Source of the DNA: Limiplasma sp958448555
GTDB taxonomy: Bacteria; Bacillota; Clostridia; Christensenellales; Aristaeellaceae
Assembly (NCBI GenBank): GCA_958448555.1
Contig: CAUDEL010000009.1
Coordinates: 5,304 to 69,303 of the forward strand
Direction: 5' to 3'
DNA length: 64,000 bases
Part shown: positions 53,311-62,406 of the stretch, piece after piece
Numbering within the stretch: the first letter of the stretch is position 1
How the letters are laid out: each line of letters begins with the position of its first letter
The notes under the pieces: model-generated
Seen by the model: the letters and a program-made list of their open reading frames with translations, nothing else
Databases searched by the model: none
What the model was told of the DNA's origin: nothing
Made by a program: the position numbers and the translations under genes

Positions 53311-54311
53311 CTTGCCCCGGCCTCCTTCACGGCGCAGCCGGGATAAAGCGCGCTCGCCTCCGGCAGAAGCACGACGCGCCTGCCGGCCCACTCGCCGGAC
53401 ACGGCCACAAACTCGTCATTTCGCAAAGAGAGGTCAATCTCCACCGGCGTGGCCGTCCCGTTTTCGACAAACCAGACCCGGTCGCTGGCGTCCACGGCGC
53501 TCAGCGGCACCAGCGCCCGGTCCTCCAGCGTCTCGCACACCAGCTCCACCACCACGCGGTCGCCCACCCTCGCCTGCGTCCAGGCGCCTGTGCCCGCGGG
53601 CAAAAAAGAAAGCGGCTGCATCGCCTGCCCCGTCGCCTCGTCCGTTTCGGGCGCTCCGGTCTGGCTGAGCACGGCGGTCCCCAGATTCTCTCCGCCGGCA
53701 CCCGAGACGATGGCCGCCGCGCCCGGCTTCACCCCCGCCAGCTCCGCCGCCCGCCCGGCCGCGATGACGCTGAGCTCCTCCCCGTGCACGGTGCCCAGAA
53801 GGCTCATCTCGCCGGCATACTCGCCTTCGCTGGTATAAATCGCCCCCACCACGCCGTCCGCCGCCGCGCGAATCTGCCCGGAAGCGATCGCCGCCCTGAG
53901 CTCGGCCTGGCGCTTTTGTCCCTCCAGCGTGCTCTCGGCGGCGGCAAACGCCGCCTCCCCCGCCTGGCCGAACGCCGCCGCGGCCTCCTGCCGCTCATAG
54001 AGCATGCGGGTGACGGCCGCCAGCTCCTGTTCCTGCGCTTCCGTGTCCATGCTCACCAGCAGCTCCCCGGCGCTAACCCGCTGGCCCTGCTGCACATGGA
54101 CCCGCGCTATCCTGCCCGGCTGAAGGGCAAGCAGCGGCTGCTCCTGCGCATAGCCGATCACGCCCTCCAGCAGCGTCGAACGGATAAACGCCCCCCGCTC
54201 CACCACCGCCGTGCGCACGGCTGCTTTCGGGGTGAACGGCAGCAGAAACAAGGTAGCCACTGTCAAAGCCGTGGCCGCAATCACCAGCAGAGATGCCCGG
54301 GTCTTCTGCAT
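53307..54311 (-). CDS. HlyD/MacA-type efflux adaptor protein
   Basis: The protein is 334 aa from ATG 54311 (AAGGAGG upstream). A membrane anchor lies near the N-terminus (SLLVIAATALTVATLFLL). A biotinyl-lipoyl-like domain in two halves (GRIARVHVQQGQRVSAGELL; GEYAGEMSLLGTVHGEELSV) brackets a helical hairpin (about 95-150; Ala- and Glu-rich). Beta-barrel and membrane-proximal parts follow. It would link the permease to the envelope in a Gram-positive-type MacAB system. Confidence 0.87.
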   Translation of the reverse strand: MQKTRASLLVIAATALTVATLFLLPFTPKAAVRTAVVERGAFIRSTLLEGVIGYAQEQPLLALQPGRIARVHVQQGQRVSAGELLVSMDTEAQEQELAAVTRMLYERQEAAAAFGQAGEAAFAAAESTLEGQKRQAELRAAIASGQIRAAADGVVGAIYTSEGEYAGEMSLLGTVHGEELSVIAAGRAAELAGVKPGAAAIVSGAGGENLGTAVLSQTGAPETDEATGQAMQPLSFLPAGTGAWTQARVGDRVVVELVCETLEDRALVPLSAVDASDRVWFVENGTATPVEIDLSLRNDEFVAVSGEWAGRRVVLLPEASALYPGCAVKEAGAR

Positions 54312-54455
54312 GCGCGCGTATCCTCCTTGCCCGCTCCTCAGGGAGCGCTCAAGGGCTATTGTGACCTCCGCACGGCGCGCGAACCGTGGCAAGTGCATGC
54401 AAAGCGGGGAGCATTTGACAAACGCCGCCGCGCACGGGGCGCGGCGGCGGGCGGA

Positions 54456-55094
54456 TCAGCGCATCGACATGCTCTGGTCGATCTGCTGACGGGTCATGCG
54501 GATGTCGGTCAGCTTCTCGCTGATGGAGCGGTCGAGCTGGGCCAGGACTTCGTCGATATGCCGGTAGACGTCGTTGTAGAGCTTCTCGATCTCCTCCTGC
54601 GTGTTGTGCCGCAGCTCCTCGGCCTCCATGTTGGCGCGGGCGGTGACCTCCTGCTCGCTGACGAGCTGGCGGGCGCGGTTCTCCGCGTCCTTGACCATGC
54701 CCGCGGCCTGCTCCTGCGCCTCGCGCACCATGCCAGCGGCCTGCTGCTGCGCCTTTTTGAGCATCTCCTGCGCCTGCTGCTGCGCCTGCGCTGTCATCTG
54801 CTGAGCCTGGTTCTTGGCGTCGGTGACGTACTGGTTGGCGCGCATGGTGGCGTTTTGCTTGGTCTGCTCGGCGCGCTCGTTGGCCTCGGAGATGATGGTG
54901 ATCTGGTTTTGCACCACGCCCTCACATTCGGCAAACACCGCGGGCAGGTCGTTGGTGATGGTCCCCACCAGGCCGAGGATGCGCTCGCGGTCCACCATGC
55001 ACATGCTGCTCAGCGGCACGCGCTTGGCCTGCATCACGGTCTCCTCAAGGTCGTTGAGGTTCTTGCGGAAAGCGGAAATGGCGTCCTGTTGCAT
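54456..55094 (-). CDS. DivIVA/F-type-ATPase-b-like coiled-coil protein
   Basis: This 212-aa protein is almost entirely helical. After an N-terminal part with VPLSSMCMVDRERILGLVG, a Gln/Ala-rich coiled coil runs over residues about 70-160 (Q-A-Q-Q-Q-A-type repeats), with VSEQEVTARANMEAEELRH beyond it. Proteins of this kind sit beside coaD and rsmD in many Clostridia and are thought to scaffold division or envelope synthesis; the role here is inferred. Confidence 0.8.
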   Translation of the reverse strand: MQQDAISAFRKNLNDLEETVMQAKRVPLSSMCMVDRERILGLVGTITNDLPAVFAECEGVVQNQITIISEANERAEQTKQNATMRANQYVTDAKNQAQQMTAQAQQQAQEMLKKAQQQAAGMVREAQEQAAGMVKDAENRARQLVSEQEVTARANMEAEELRHNTQEEIEKLYNDVYRHIDEVLAQLDRSISEKLTDIRMTRQQIDQSMSMR

Positions 55095-55110
55095 AGGGTT
55101 TTCCCTCCCA

Positions 55111-55617
55111 CTAAAAAATGCTCGGTTCTCTTTCGGGCTTTAGGGCCCGCTTCACATCCCCGGCGATGCACGTCGGCACGAAGGGGGTGATGTCCCCTCC
55201 GAACATCGCGATCTCGCGCACCGCACTGGAGCTGAGATAGGCATGCTCAGGCGCGGTCATCAAAAACAGGGTTTCCACGCCGGGGGCCATCTGGTGGTTG
55301 AGCTGGGCCATCTGAAACTCGCTTTCAAAATCCGTCACCGCCCGCAGCCCGCGAAGCACGATGCCGGCGTTCAGCTTTTTCATGTAATCCACCAAAAGCC
55401 CGTCGAACTGGTCAAAGCGCACGTTGGGCAGATGCGCGCAGGCACGGGCAAGCATGTCCAGCCTTTGGGCGATGGAAAAGCAGCCGGTTTTGGCGGGATT
55501 GTGCAAAATCGCCACCACGACCTCGGGGAAGATCGCCGCGCCGCGCTCAATCACATCCAGGTGGCCGATGGTCACCGGGTCGAAGCTGCCGGGATATACG
55601 CACAGGCCCTTTTTCAT
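55111..55617 (-). CDS. coaD: phosphopantetheine adenylyltransferase
   Basis: This 168-aa enzyme of coenzyme A synthesis has the nucleotidyltransferase motif YPGSFDPVTIGHLDVIERGA near the start. It continues with IVLRGLRAVTDFESEFQMA and the ISSS-like AYLSSSAVREIA. It joins ATP to 4'-phosphopantetheine to give dephospho-CoA. It overlaps rsmD by 4 nt, the usual Firmicutes arrangement. Confidence 0.97.
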   Translation of the reverse strand: MKKGLCVYPGSFDPVTIGHLDVIERGAAIFPEVVVAILHNPAKTGCFSIAQRLDMLARACAHLPNVRFDQFDGLLVDYMKKLNAGIVLRGLRAVTDFESEFQMAQLNHQMAPGVETLFLMTAPEHAYLSSSAVREIAMFGGDITPFVPTCIAGDVKRALKPEREPSIF

Positions 55618-56192
55618 GATTTCTCCCCCTCCTCGGGCGGTGTGGGGCGATAGAAGTAGAAATGGATCTCCGTATCGCCGTAGGCCCGCTGCTTCCAAAG
55701 CGCAAAGTCCGCACCCGGCTCGGGAGGCACGGCGGTCAGATGCTCCGCCACCAGCAGCGCGTCCCTCTGAAGGAGGTCCGACTGCGCCAGCGCCTCGCAG
55801 CACGCTTCCAGCACCGGCAGGCGGTAGGGCGGGTCAAGAAAGACCAGGTCGAAGCGCCGTCCCTCCGCCTTCATCTGCGCAAGGGCCTGCCGCCAGTCCG
55901 CGAGATAGAGCCGGGTCACGTCCGCCAGGCGGAGCTTTTCGATGTTCTTTCGGATGCAGGCAGCCGCCTCGCGGCTGTGGTCGGCGAAGGCCGCAAAGCC
56001 CGCGCTGCGGCTGAGCGCCTCCAGCCCCAGCGCTCCACTGCCCGCGAACAGGTCCAGAACGCTCGCTCCTGGGACATATGCCTGAATGATGCTGAAAAGC
56101 GATTCCCGGACCTTGTCCTGCGTGGGGCGCGTATCCATGCCGCGGGGTGCACAGATCTGCGCGCCCCGGCACGTTCCGGCGATGATGCGCAT
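55614..56192 (-). CDS. rsmD: 16S rRNA (guanine966-N2)-methyltransferase
   Basis: This 192-aa methyltransferase has MRIIAGTCRG at the start, DKVRESLFSII, the SAM site SVLDLFAGSGALGLEALSR and the catalytic VFLDPPYRL (DPPY). It modifies G966 of 16S rRNA. It is co-transcribed with the membrane protein upstream (1-nt overlap) and coaD downstream. Confidence 0.96.
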   Translation of the reverse strand: MRIIAGTCRGAQICAPRGMDTRPTQDKVRESLFSIIQAYVPGASVLDLFAGSGALGLEALSRSAGFAAFADHSREAAACIRKNIEKLRLADVTRLYLADWRQALAQMKAEGRRFDLVFLDPPYRLPVLEACCEALAQSDLLQRDALLVAEHLTAVPPEPGADFALWKQRAYGDTEIHFYFYRPTPPEEGEKS

Positions 56193-56998
56193 CAGATCAG
56201 CCTCTCGGGCGACTTGCTACGCTGGCGCTGGCGGCGCGCCTTGCGCTCGCGCCGCTTCTTCTTGTCGTCGCCCATCTTGATGCCGGTGTTGATGCGGTCG
56301 CGGAGCCTTTTGCCCTGCGCATAGCCCAGGCCGTAGCCCAGCGGCGCGATCAGCACAAACAGGGGGCTGAGGCGCTCGGCCAACAGCGACGCCTCGTTGC
56401 CCAGGCTGGAAAAGACGTTGATGAAGGGCATCATCATGGCGCGGTCAATCACGCGCAGGATGTCCATCACGCCCAGACCGGCGCTGCGGTTGTAATAGCT
56501 CAGGGCGTCGGCGAACTCGCTCTGGCGCATCAGCGCCTCCGTCCAGGATGGCAGGACCCCCAGCGAATAGCTCACGGGCCGGGCAAGGCAGGCGTAGACG
56601 CCCGTGAACAGCAGAAACGGGAGCACGCCCACCAAGACGGCAAACATGCCCTTGAAGGGATGGAAGCACCGCGCGCGGTCCTCCTCGCTGACGGACCGCC
56701 CGCTCTGCTGCCGGTCGTACATGATCTCGGCAAAGGCGGCGTCGCCCTGGCCCTGCGCCATTCCCTGATAATACTGATAATAGGCCACCAGGCCCACGAC
56801 GGCCACACAGGCGAGGATGCGGCCCCACAGGCTTTCAAAGCCCAGCAGCATGCCCGCGATCAGATAGATGACCGTGGTGGCCAGCACGCTCAGCGCCCGC
56901 TTAAACGCGAGCTTCCAGGCGTCCCTGCCGTGCCATGAGCCCGTCAGAATCGGCTTTTTGACCTCCTCCACCGGCTTTTTGCGTCTTGCGCTTTGCAT
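56192..56998 (-). CDS. membrane protein of unknown function
   Basis: This 268-aa protein is preceded by GGAAAGGAATC. It has membrane segments at about 34-55 (ALSVLATTVIYLIAGMLLG), 60-75, 115-140 and 205-225, and a very basic C-terminal tail (KKRRERKARRQRQR). It overlaps rsmD by 1 nt, so it belongs to that operon. No motif is recognised. A GC stem (CCCCTGCCG/CGGCAGGGG, about 57019-57039) lies between it and alr. Confidence 0.75.
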   Translation of the reverse strand: MQSARRKKPVEEVKKPILTGSWHGRDAWKLAFKRALSVLATTVIYLIAGMLLGFESLWGRILACVAVVGLVAYYQYYQGMAQGQGDAAFAEIMYDRQQSGRSVSEEDRARCFHPFKGMFAVLVGVLPFLLFTGVYACLARPVSYSLGVLPSWTEALMRQSEFADALSYYNRSAGLGVMDILRVIDRAMMMPFINVFSSLGNEASLLAERLSPLFVLIAPLGYGLGYAQGKRLRDRINTGIKMGDDKKKRRERKARRQRQRSKSPERLI

Positions 56999-57062
56999 CT
57001 GTGATTCCTTTCCACCCCCCTGCCGCGCCGGCAGGGGTTATTCTTTCGAAACGCCGGTGACT

Positions 57063-58184
57063 TCATACATCGGCGTTCAGATAGATTCTCGGCACGCGGG
57101 CCGTGATGGCCAGCAATACCTCGTAGCTGATGGTACCTGCCCAGGAGGCCAGCTCCACCGCGTCGATGCGCTCCTGTCCCTGACGGCCCAGAAGCACCGC
57201 TTCGTCCCCAACGGCCACGCCGGGGATGTCCGTCACGTCCAGCATCGTCTGGTCCATGCACACGCGGCCCACGATGGGCGCGCGCCTTCCGCGCACAAGC
57301 ATGGCGCCGCGGTTGGAGCAGGCGCGGTGGTATCCGTCGCCATAGCCAACCGCCGCCGTGGCCACCAGCATCTCCCGCGGCGCGGTGTAGGTGCAGCCGT
57401 AGCCGATGCTCTCCCCCGCGCTCACGCGCTTGACGTGTACGATCTCTGTATACCAGCTCATCGCCGGCACAAAGGGCAATCGGGTCGGAACGGGAGGGTA
57501 GCCGTAGAGCGAAATGCCCTCGCGGATCATGTCGAAGTACGCCTCGGGCGCAAGCAGGCTCATGGCGCTGTTGGCCACGTGCGAGGGGATGGCCGGATCA
57601 AACAGGGCGCGGAGCTCGCGGAAGCGCGCGAGCTGCTTTTGCGTAAAGGGATTCATCCCGCCCCCGGGCGGGGGGTTGTCGGCGTCGGCGAAGTGGGTAT
57701 AGATGCCCGTCACCCTCACATGCGGGGCCGCGTCCAGCGCCTCTGAGAGCGCCAGCGCCTCCTCCCGCGTGCGAAGGCCGATGCGGTTCATGCCGGTATC
57801 CAGCTTGAGGTGCACAAGCGCCTCCCGGCCCTGCGCCGCCGCTTCCCGCTCCAGCAGGGAGACCATCTCGGGGGTAAAGACCGTCTGCGTGAGGCCAAAG
57901 CGCACGCAGTCCTCCGCCGCTCGCGGCATGGCCGCGCCCAGCACCAGCACCTGACCCGCCACGCCGCCCAGGCGCAGCTCAATCCCCTCCTCGGGCAGGG
58001 CGACGGCGAAATGCGCCGCACCCATGCCCGCGAGCGCCGAGGCGGTTTCCAGCATGCCGTGGCCATAGGCGTTGGCCTTGATGACCGGCATCACCTCCAC
58101 CCCGGCGGGGACGTTCTCCCTTAAGATCCGATAGTTGTTTCTGATCGCGTCCATGTCAATGACGACACGGTTTTGCCTAAGCAT
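57063..58184 (-). CDS. alr: alanine racemase
   Basis: This 373-aa PLP enzyme has VIKANAYGHG (PLP lysine) near residue 34 and SIGYGCTYTA with the second catalytic Tyr near 265. Between them are LKLDTGMNRIGLR and NSAMSL; GRVCMDQTMLDVT follows. It makes D-alanine for peptidoglycan. It follows the ACT gene by about 45 bp in the same direction. Confidence 0.97.
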   Translation of the reverse strand: MLRQNRVVIDMDAIRNNYRILRENVPAGVEVMPVIKANAYGHGMLETASALAGMGAAHFAVALPEEGIELRLGGVAGQVLVLGAAMPRAAEDCVRFGLTQTVFTPEMVSLLEREAAAQGREALVHLKLDTGMNRIGLRTREEALALSEALDAAPHVRVTGIYTHFADADNPPPGGGMNPFTQKQLARFRELRALFDPAIPSHVANSAMSLLAPEAYFDMIREGISLYGYPPVPTRLPFVPAMSWYTEIVHVKRVSAGESIGYGCTYTAPREMLVATAAVGYGDGYHRACSNRGAMLVRGRRAPIVGRVCMDQTMLDVTDIPGVAVGDEAVLLGRQGQERIDAVELASWAGTISYEVLLAITARVPRIYLNADV

Positions 58185-58229
58185 CCTTCAACCTTCCCGC
58201 CCGCGCAACCGCGCGCTTTTTCCTGCGGC

Positions 58230-58661
58230 TCAAAGACCGCGCACCTCGTCCTGGGACAGAAGCCGTACGCCGGCTTCTGTGAGGACCTTCTCCGCCTCGT
58301 CCAGCTTATCCACGCGGAAGATGATGAGGGCGTGGTCGCCCGCGTTGCGCACGAAGCTGTAGAGGTACTCCACCACGATGTCGTGGCCGGAAAGCGTCTC
58401 CAGCACCTCGGCCAGCCCGCCGGGATGATCGGGAACGCTGACGGCCAGCACGTCGGTGAGCTTGACGGTGTAACCGTTTTCGGAGATGAGCTTGACCGCC
58501 TTTTCGTAATCCGCCACGATGCCGCGCAGGATGCCGAAATGGGTGGTATCCGCCACGGAGAGGGACACCAGGTCGATGTTATTGTCCCCAAGGAGCTTGG
58601 TAAAATGCGCCAGACGGCCGGGGGTGTTTTCGATAAAAACGGAGATCTGCTTGACGTACAT
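58230..58661 (-). CDS. tandem ACT-domain protein
   Basis: This 143-aa protein consists of two ACT domains: VKQISVFIENTPGRLAHFTK and VLAVSVPDHPGGLAEVLETL. ACT domains bind amino acids. Proteins of this type are typically next to paaK-ior genes, where they probably sense aromatic or branched-chain amino acids. The ribosome site is AAAGGAGGAG. It ends the paa/ior run. Confidence 0.88.
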   Translation of the reverse strand: MYVKQISVFIENTPGRLAHFTKLLGDNNIDLVSLSVADTTHFGILRGIVADYEKAVKLISENGYTVKLTDVLAVSVPDHPGGLAEVLETLSGHDIVVEYLYSFVRNAGDHALIIFRVDKLDEAEKVLTEAGVRLLSQDEVRGL

Positions 58662-58702
58662 GGGCTGGCTCCTCCTTTATGATTGAAGATGGGACAGGGG
58701 CT

Positions 58703-60007
58703 TCACAGGCGGCGCCGGTCGGTGACGCGCACGGCCTTGCCCTCGCTGCGCGCGAGCGTGCCGGGCTGGCAGAGCTTGACACTGGCATGAATCAGCGCGT
58801 GGCTGGCGAGGGAATTGACGATCTTGCGCTCGAGCGTTTCCAGATCGCGCACGGTGTCGCTCATCACCGAGGGAGAGAGCTCCACCTGCACCTCGATGGT
58901 GTCCAGCGTGCCCACGCGGTCCACCACGATATGGTAATGCGGCTCGATGCCCGGCACCTGGAGCAGGGCGTGCTCGATCTGCGAGGGGAAGACGTTGACG
59001 CCGCGGATGATGAGCATGTCGTCCGTGCGGCCCATCACGCGGCCCATGCGCACGTGGGTGCGGCCGCAGGGGCAGGGCTCGTCGGTGAGGGTGCACAGGT
59101 CATGGGTGCGGTAGCGGATGAGGGGCATGCCGTGCTTGGTGAGCGTGGTGAAGGTGAGGTCGCCCTGCTCGCCGTAGGGCAGGCTCTGGCCGTCCGGGCC
59201 GATGACCTCGGGCAGGAAGTGGTCCTCCCAGATGTGCATGCCGTTTTTGGCCATGCACTCCATGGCGACGCCCGGGCCCATGACCTCGCTGAGGCCGTAG
59301 ACGTTGAGCGCGTCGATGCCCATCTTCTCCTCGATGCGGCGGCGCATGTCCTCGGTCCAGGGCTCGGCGCCGAAGATGCCGCTCTTTAAGCGGATGCGAT
59401 CCAGGGTGATGCCCTCGCGCTCCATGGCGTCGGCGAGGTTGAGCGCGTAGGAGGGCGTGCAGCACAGGGCCGTGGAGCCGAAGTCCTCCATCAGCATGAG
59501 CTGGCGGACCGTGTTGCCGCCGCTCATGGGGATGACGCTCGCGCCCACGCGCTCCGCGCCGTAGTGCGCGCCCAGTCCGCCGGTGAACAGGCCGTAGCCG
59601 TAGGCCACCTGCACGATGTCGCTCTTGCCGACGTTGGCGCAGTACATGGCGCGGGCCATCAGCTCGGCCCAGCGGTCCACGTCGCCGCTGGTGTAGCCGG
59701 CCACGCTGGGCTTGCCGGTGGTGCCGCTGGAGGCGTGGATGCGCACGATCTCGCTCTGGGGCACGGCAAAGAGGCCGAAGGGATAGTTGTTGCGCAGGTC
59801 CTGCTTTTCGGTGAAGGGCAGGAGGTGGAGGTCCTCCACGCCATGGATGTCGTTGGGCGTGATGCCAAGCTGCTGCATCTTGTTGCGGTAGAATGGGACG
59901 TGCTCGTATACGCGGCGCACCACGTCGCGCAGGCGCTCGTTCTGAACGGCGCGAAGCTGCTCTCGCGGCATGGTTTCCATCGTCGGGTTCCAGTAGACAT
60001 GCTCCAT
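58703..60007 (-). CDS. phenylacetate-CoA ligase family protein (copy 2 in the operon)
   Basis: This 434-aa adenylate-forming ligase has the ATP-binding loop SSGTTGKPSVAGYT, YGYGLFTGGLGAHYGAER, NVYGLSEVMGPGVAMECM and C-terminal RTDDMLIIRGVNVFPSQIEH. It activates an aryl- or acyl-acetate with CoA. It is a diverged duplicate of the 62407-63699 ligase and flanks iorAB with it. Its likely substrates are indoleacetate- or phenylacetate-type acids from aromatic amino acid fermentation. Confidence 0.92.
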   Translation of the reverse strand: MEHVYWNPTMETMPREQLRAVQNERLRDVVRRVYEHVPFYRNKMQQLGITPNDIHGVEDLHLLPFTEKQDLRNNYPFGLFAVPQSEIVRIHASSGTTGKPSVAGYTSGDVDRWAELMARAMYCANVGKSDIVQVAYGYGLFTGGLGAHYGAERVGASVIPMSGGNTVRQLMLMEDFGSTALCCTPSYALNLADAMEREGITLDRIRLKSGIFGAEPWTEDMRRRIEEKMGIDALNVYGLSEVMGPGVAMECMAKNGMHIWEDHFLPEVIGPDGQSLPYGEQGDLTFTTLTKHGMPLIRYRTHDLCTLTDEPCPCGRTHVRMGRVMGRTDDMLIIRGVNVFPSQIEHALLQVPGIEPHYHIVVDRVGTLDTIEVQVELSPSVMSDTVRDLETLERKIVNSLASHALIHASVKLCQPGTLARSEGKAVRVTDRRRL

Positions 60008-60038
60008 GGGTGCTCTCTCCTTTGTGCCGGTTCTTGGC

Positions 60039-60617
60039 TTAGTTCATCAGTGCGCGGCCGCGCGCGAAGGCCGCCAGGTTAACCTCCAGCGTCTTTTGGG
60101 GAACGCAGGCCGCGATGGCGTCCTGCCAGGCCTTTTCCCCGAAGGGCAGATGACGGCTGAACATGCCCAGAAGCACGAGGTTGAGCGCCTTCTGGCTGCC
60201 GCAGGCCACCGCGATGCCCAGCGCGTCGGCGCTTTCCACCCGGTAGGACGACAGGGCGAAGAGCGCGTCGTCGGGATAGGCCGCCGCGCCGGTGATGACT
60301 GGCATGGGCAAAATGCGCTGGGTGTTGACGATGGCCGTTCCGCCGGGCTTGAGGTAGCAGGCGGCGCGGGAGGCTTCCAGCGCCTCAAAGCTGATGAGGT
60401 AGTCGGCGCCGCCCAGGGAGACGATGGGCGAATGAACGCTGTCGCCCACGCGCACGTGGGTGATGACGCTGCCGCCGCGCTGGCTCATGCCGTGAACCTC
60501 GCTGACCTTGACGCCGCAGTTTTCGCTCAGGGCCAGCCGGCCCAGAATCTTGCTGGCCAGAAGGGTGCCCTGTCCGCCTACGCCCACGATGACCAGATCA
60601 AATGCCGCCTTGTTCAT
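60039..60617 (-). CDS. iorB: indolepyruvate:ferredoxin oxidoreductase beta subunit
   Basis: This 192-aa gamma-type subunit has VIVGVGGQGTLLASKILGRL, VSEVHGMSQRGGSVITHVRV and PGGTAIVNTQRILP. It binds CoA and works with IorA to convert aryl-pyruvates to aryl-acetyl-CoA, reducing ferredoxin. It overlaps iorA by 4 nt. Confidence 0.95.
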   Translation of the reverse strand: MNKAAFDLVIVGVGGQGTLLASKILGRLALSENCGVKVSEVHGMSQRGGSVITHVRVGDSVHSPIVSLGGADYLISFEALEASRAACYLKPGGTAIVNTQRILPMPVITGAAAYPDDALFALSSYRVESADALGIAVACGSQKALNLVLLGMFSRHLPFGEKAWQDAIAACVPQKTLEVNLAAFARGRALMN

Positions 60618-62392
60618 ACGCGTTCCTCCCTGCCGCTCTTGATGGCCTTAAAGGGACAGACCTGCGCGCACATGCCGCAGCCGCTGCACAGCGCGGGGTT
60701 GATTTCGACCAGCTTTCCGTGGCGCTCGATGGCCGGGCAGCTGAGCTTCATGCACGCGCCGCAGCCGCGGCACCCGTCGATCACATAGGGCGGACGGACG
60801 GTCTTGTCCAAAAGGGCGCAGGGCCGGCGGGCGATGACCACGCTGACCTGCTCGTTGGCGGTGGCCTCGCGGATGGCCTGCTCGGTGGCCTTGAGGTCGA
60901 AGGGGTCCACCACGCGCACGTCGCTCACGCCGCAGCTCTCCACCAGCTTTTCCAGGTTGAGCTGGGGCGCGGGCTGGTTGTGGATGTCATAGCCGGTGGC
61001 GGGGTTTTGCTGGTGGCCGGTCATGCCGGTGATGCGGTTGTCCAGGATGACGACGGTGATGGTCTCGCGGTTGTACACCGCGTCAATGAGCGAGGTGATG
61101 CCGCTGTGGATGAACGTGCTGTCGCCCAGCACCGCCACGGTGCCGCGCGAGAACGCCTTGCCCTGCGCGCGCTCCGCGCCGCCGGCCATGCCGATGCTCG
61201 CGCCCATGCACAGGCAGGCGTCCATGGCGCTCAGCGGCGGCAGCGCGGCCAGCGTATAGCAGCCGATGTCGCCCATCACGCGCAGGCCCAGTTTATTGAG
61301 CACATAAAACACGCCGCGATGCGGGCAGCCGGGGCACAGCACCGGCGGGCGGGCCGGGATGGAAGCCTCCTCCCCCTTGGGCATGGGCGCGTCCAGGAGG
61401 ACGTTTCTGAGCTTCTCCACGCTCAATTCGCCCTGCACGCCCGTGAAGCGCTTGCCCTCGCAGGGAATCCCCGCCGCCAGGATGTCGCGCTCGATGAGCC
61501 CCTCCAGCTCCTCCACCACGATCAGGCGGTCCACCTTGCCCGCAAATTCGCGGATGAGCTTCATGGGAAGCGGGTAGACCATGCCCAGCTTGAGGGTGCT
61601 GGCATGGGGCATGGCGTCACGGACATACTCGTAGCACACGCCGCTGGTGATGACGCCCACGGACGTGTCGCGCATCTTGACGACGTTGATGGGCAGGCGG
61701 TTGGCCGCCTCGCGGAGAAAGTCCTCGCGCGCCTCGACCTTGACATGGCGCTTGCGGGCCATGCCGGGCATCATGACGTATTTCATGGCGTCCTTTTCAT
61801 AGGGCCTCAGCGGGACCTCGCCGCGCTCGCCGATGGCCACGACGCTGCGCGCGTGCGCCACGCGGGTGGTCAGGCGCAGAAACACCGGGGTATCGAGCTC
61901 CTCGCTCATGGTGAAGGCCAGGCGCGCGAAGGCATGGCACTCGCGGCTGTCGGAGGGCTCAAGCATGGGGATGTGGGCCGAGCGCGCATAGTAGCGGCTG
62001 TCCTGCTCGTTCTGGCTGGAATACATGGCGGGGTCGTCCGCGCACACGACCACGAGGCCCGCGTTGACGCCCGTATAGGCGGCGGTGAAAATGGGGTCGG
62101 CGGCCACGTTGACGCCCACGTGCTTCATGCACGTCATGGCGCGCGCCCCGGCCATGGCCGCGCCGAAGGCCACCTCCGTGGCCACCTTCTCATTGGGCGC
62201 CCACTGGCAGTCCACCTCGGGGAAGCGGGCCACGCACTCGGTGATCTCCGTGCTGGGGGTGCCGGGATAGCTGGCCACGACGCGCACGCCCGCCTCCCAG
62301 GCGCCCTGGGCGACGGCCTCGTTGCCCAGCATCAGGCGCTCCTCGATGGGGTTTGCCACGAATACGTCATCCGTGAGCATTTTCTCGTCCAT
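60614..62392 (-). CDS. iorA: indolepyruvate:ferredoxin oxidoreductase alpha subunit
   Basis: This 592-aa subunit has a pyrimidine-binding domain (SYPGTPSTEITECVARFPEV) and a TPP domain (VLGDSTFIHSGITSLIDAVY). C-terminal clusters are CRGCGACMKLSCPAI and CSGCGMCAQVCPFKAI. With IorB it oxidises aryl-pyruvates from aromatic amino acids. It lies between two ligase genes in the operon that starts at 63699. Confidence 0.95.
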   Translation of the reverse strand: MDEKMLTDDVFVANPIEERLMLGNEAVAQGAWEAGVRVVASYPGTPSTEITECVARFPEVDCQWAPNEKVATEVAFGAAMAGARAMTCMKHVGVNVAADPIFTAAYTGVNAGLVVVCADDPAMYSSQNEQDSRYYARSAHIPMLEPSDSRECHAFARLAFTMSEELDTPVFLRLTTRVAHARSVVAIGERGEVPLRPYEKDAMKYVMMPGMARKRHVKVEAREDFLREAANRLPINVVKMRDTSVGVITSGVCYEYVRDAMPHASTLKLGMVYPLPMKLIREFAGKVDRLIVVEELEGLIERDILAAGIPCEGKRFTGVQGELSVEKLRNVLLDAPMPKGEEASIPARPPVLCPGCPHRGVFYVLNKLGLRVMGDIGCYTLAALPPLSAMDACLCMGASIGMAGGAERAQGKAFSRGTVAVLGDSTFIHSGITSLIDAVYNRETITVVILDNRITGMTGHQQNPATGYDIHNQPAPQLNLEKLVESCGVSDVRVVDPFDLKATEQAIREATANEQVSVVIARRPCALLDKTVRPPYVIDGCRGCGACMKLSCPAIERHGKLVEINPALCSGCGMCAQVCPFKAIKSGREERV

Positions 62393-62406
62393 TGCTTCGT
62401 TCCTCC

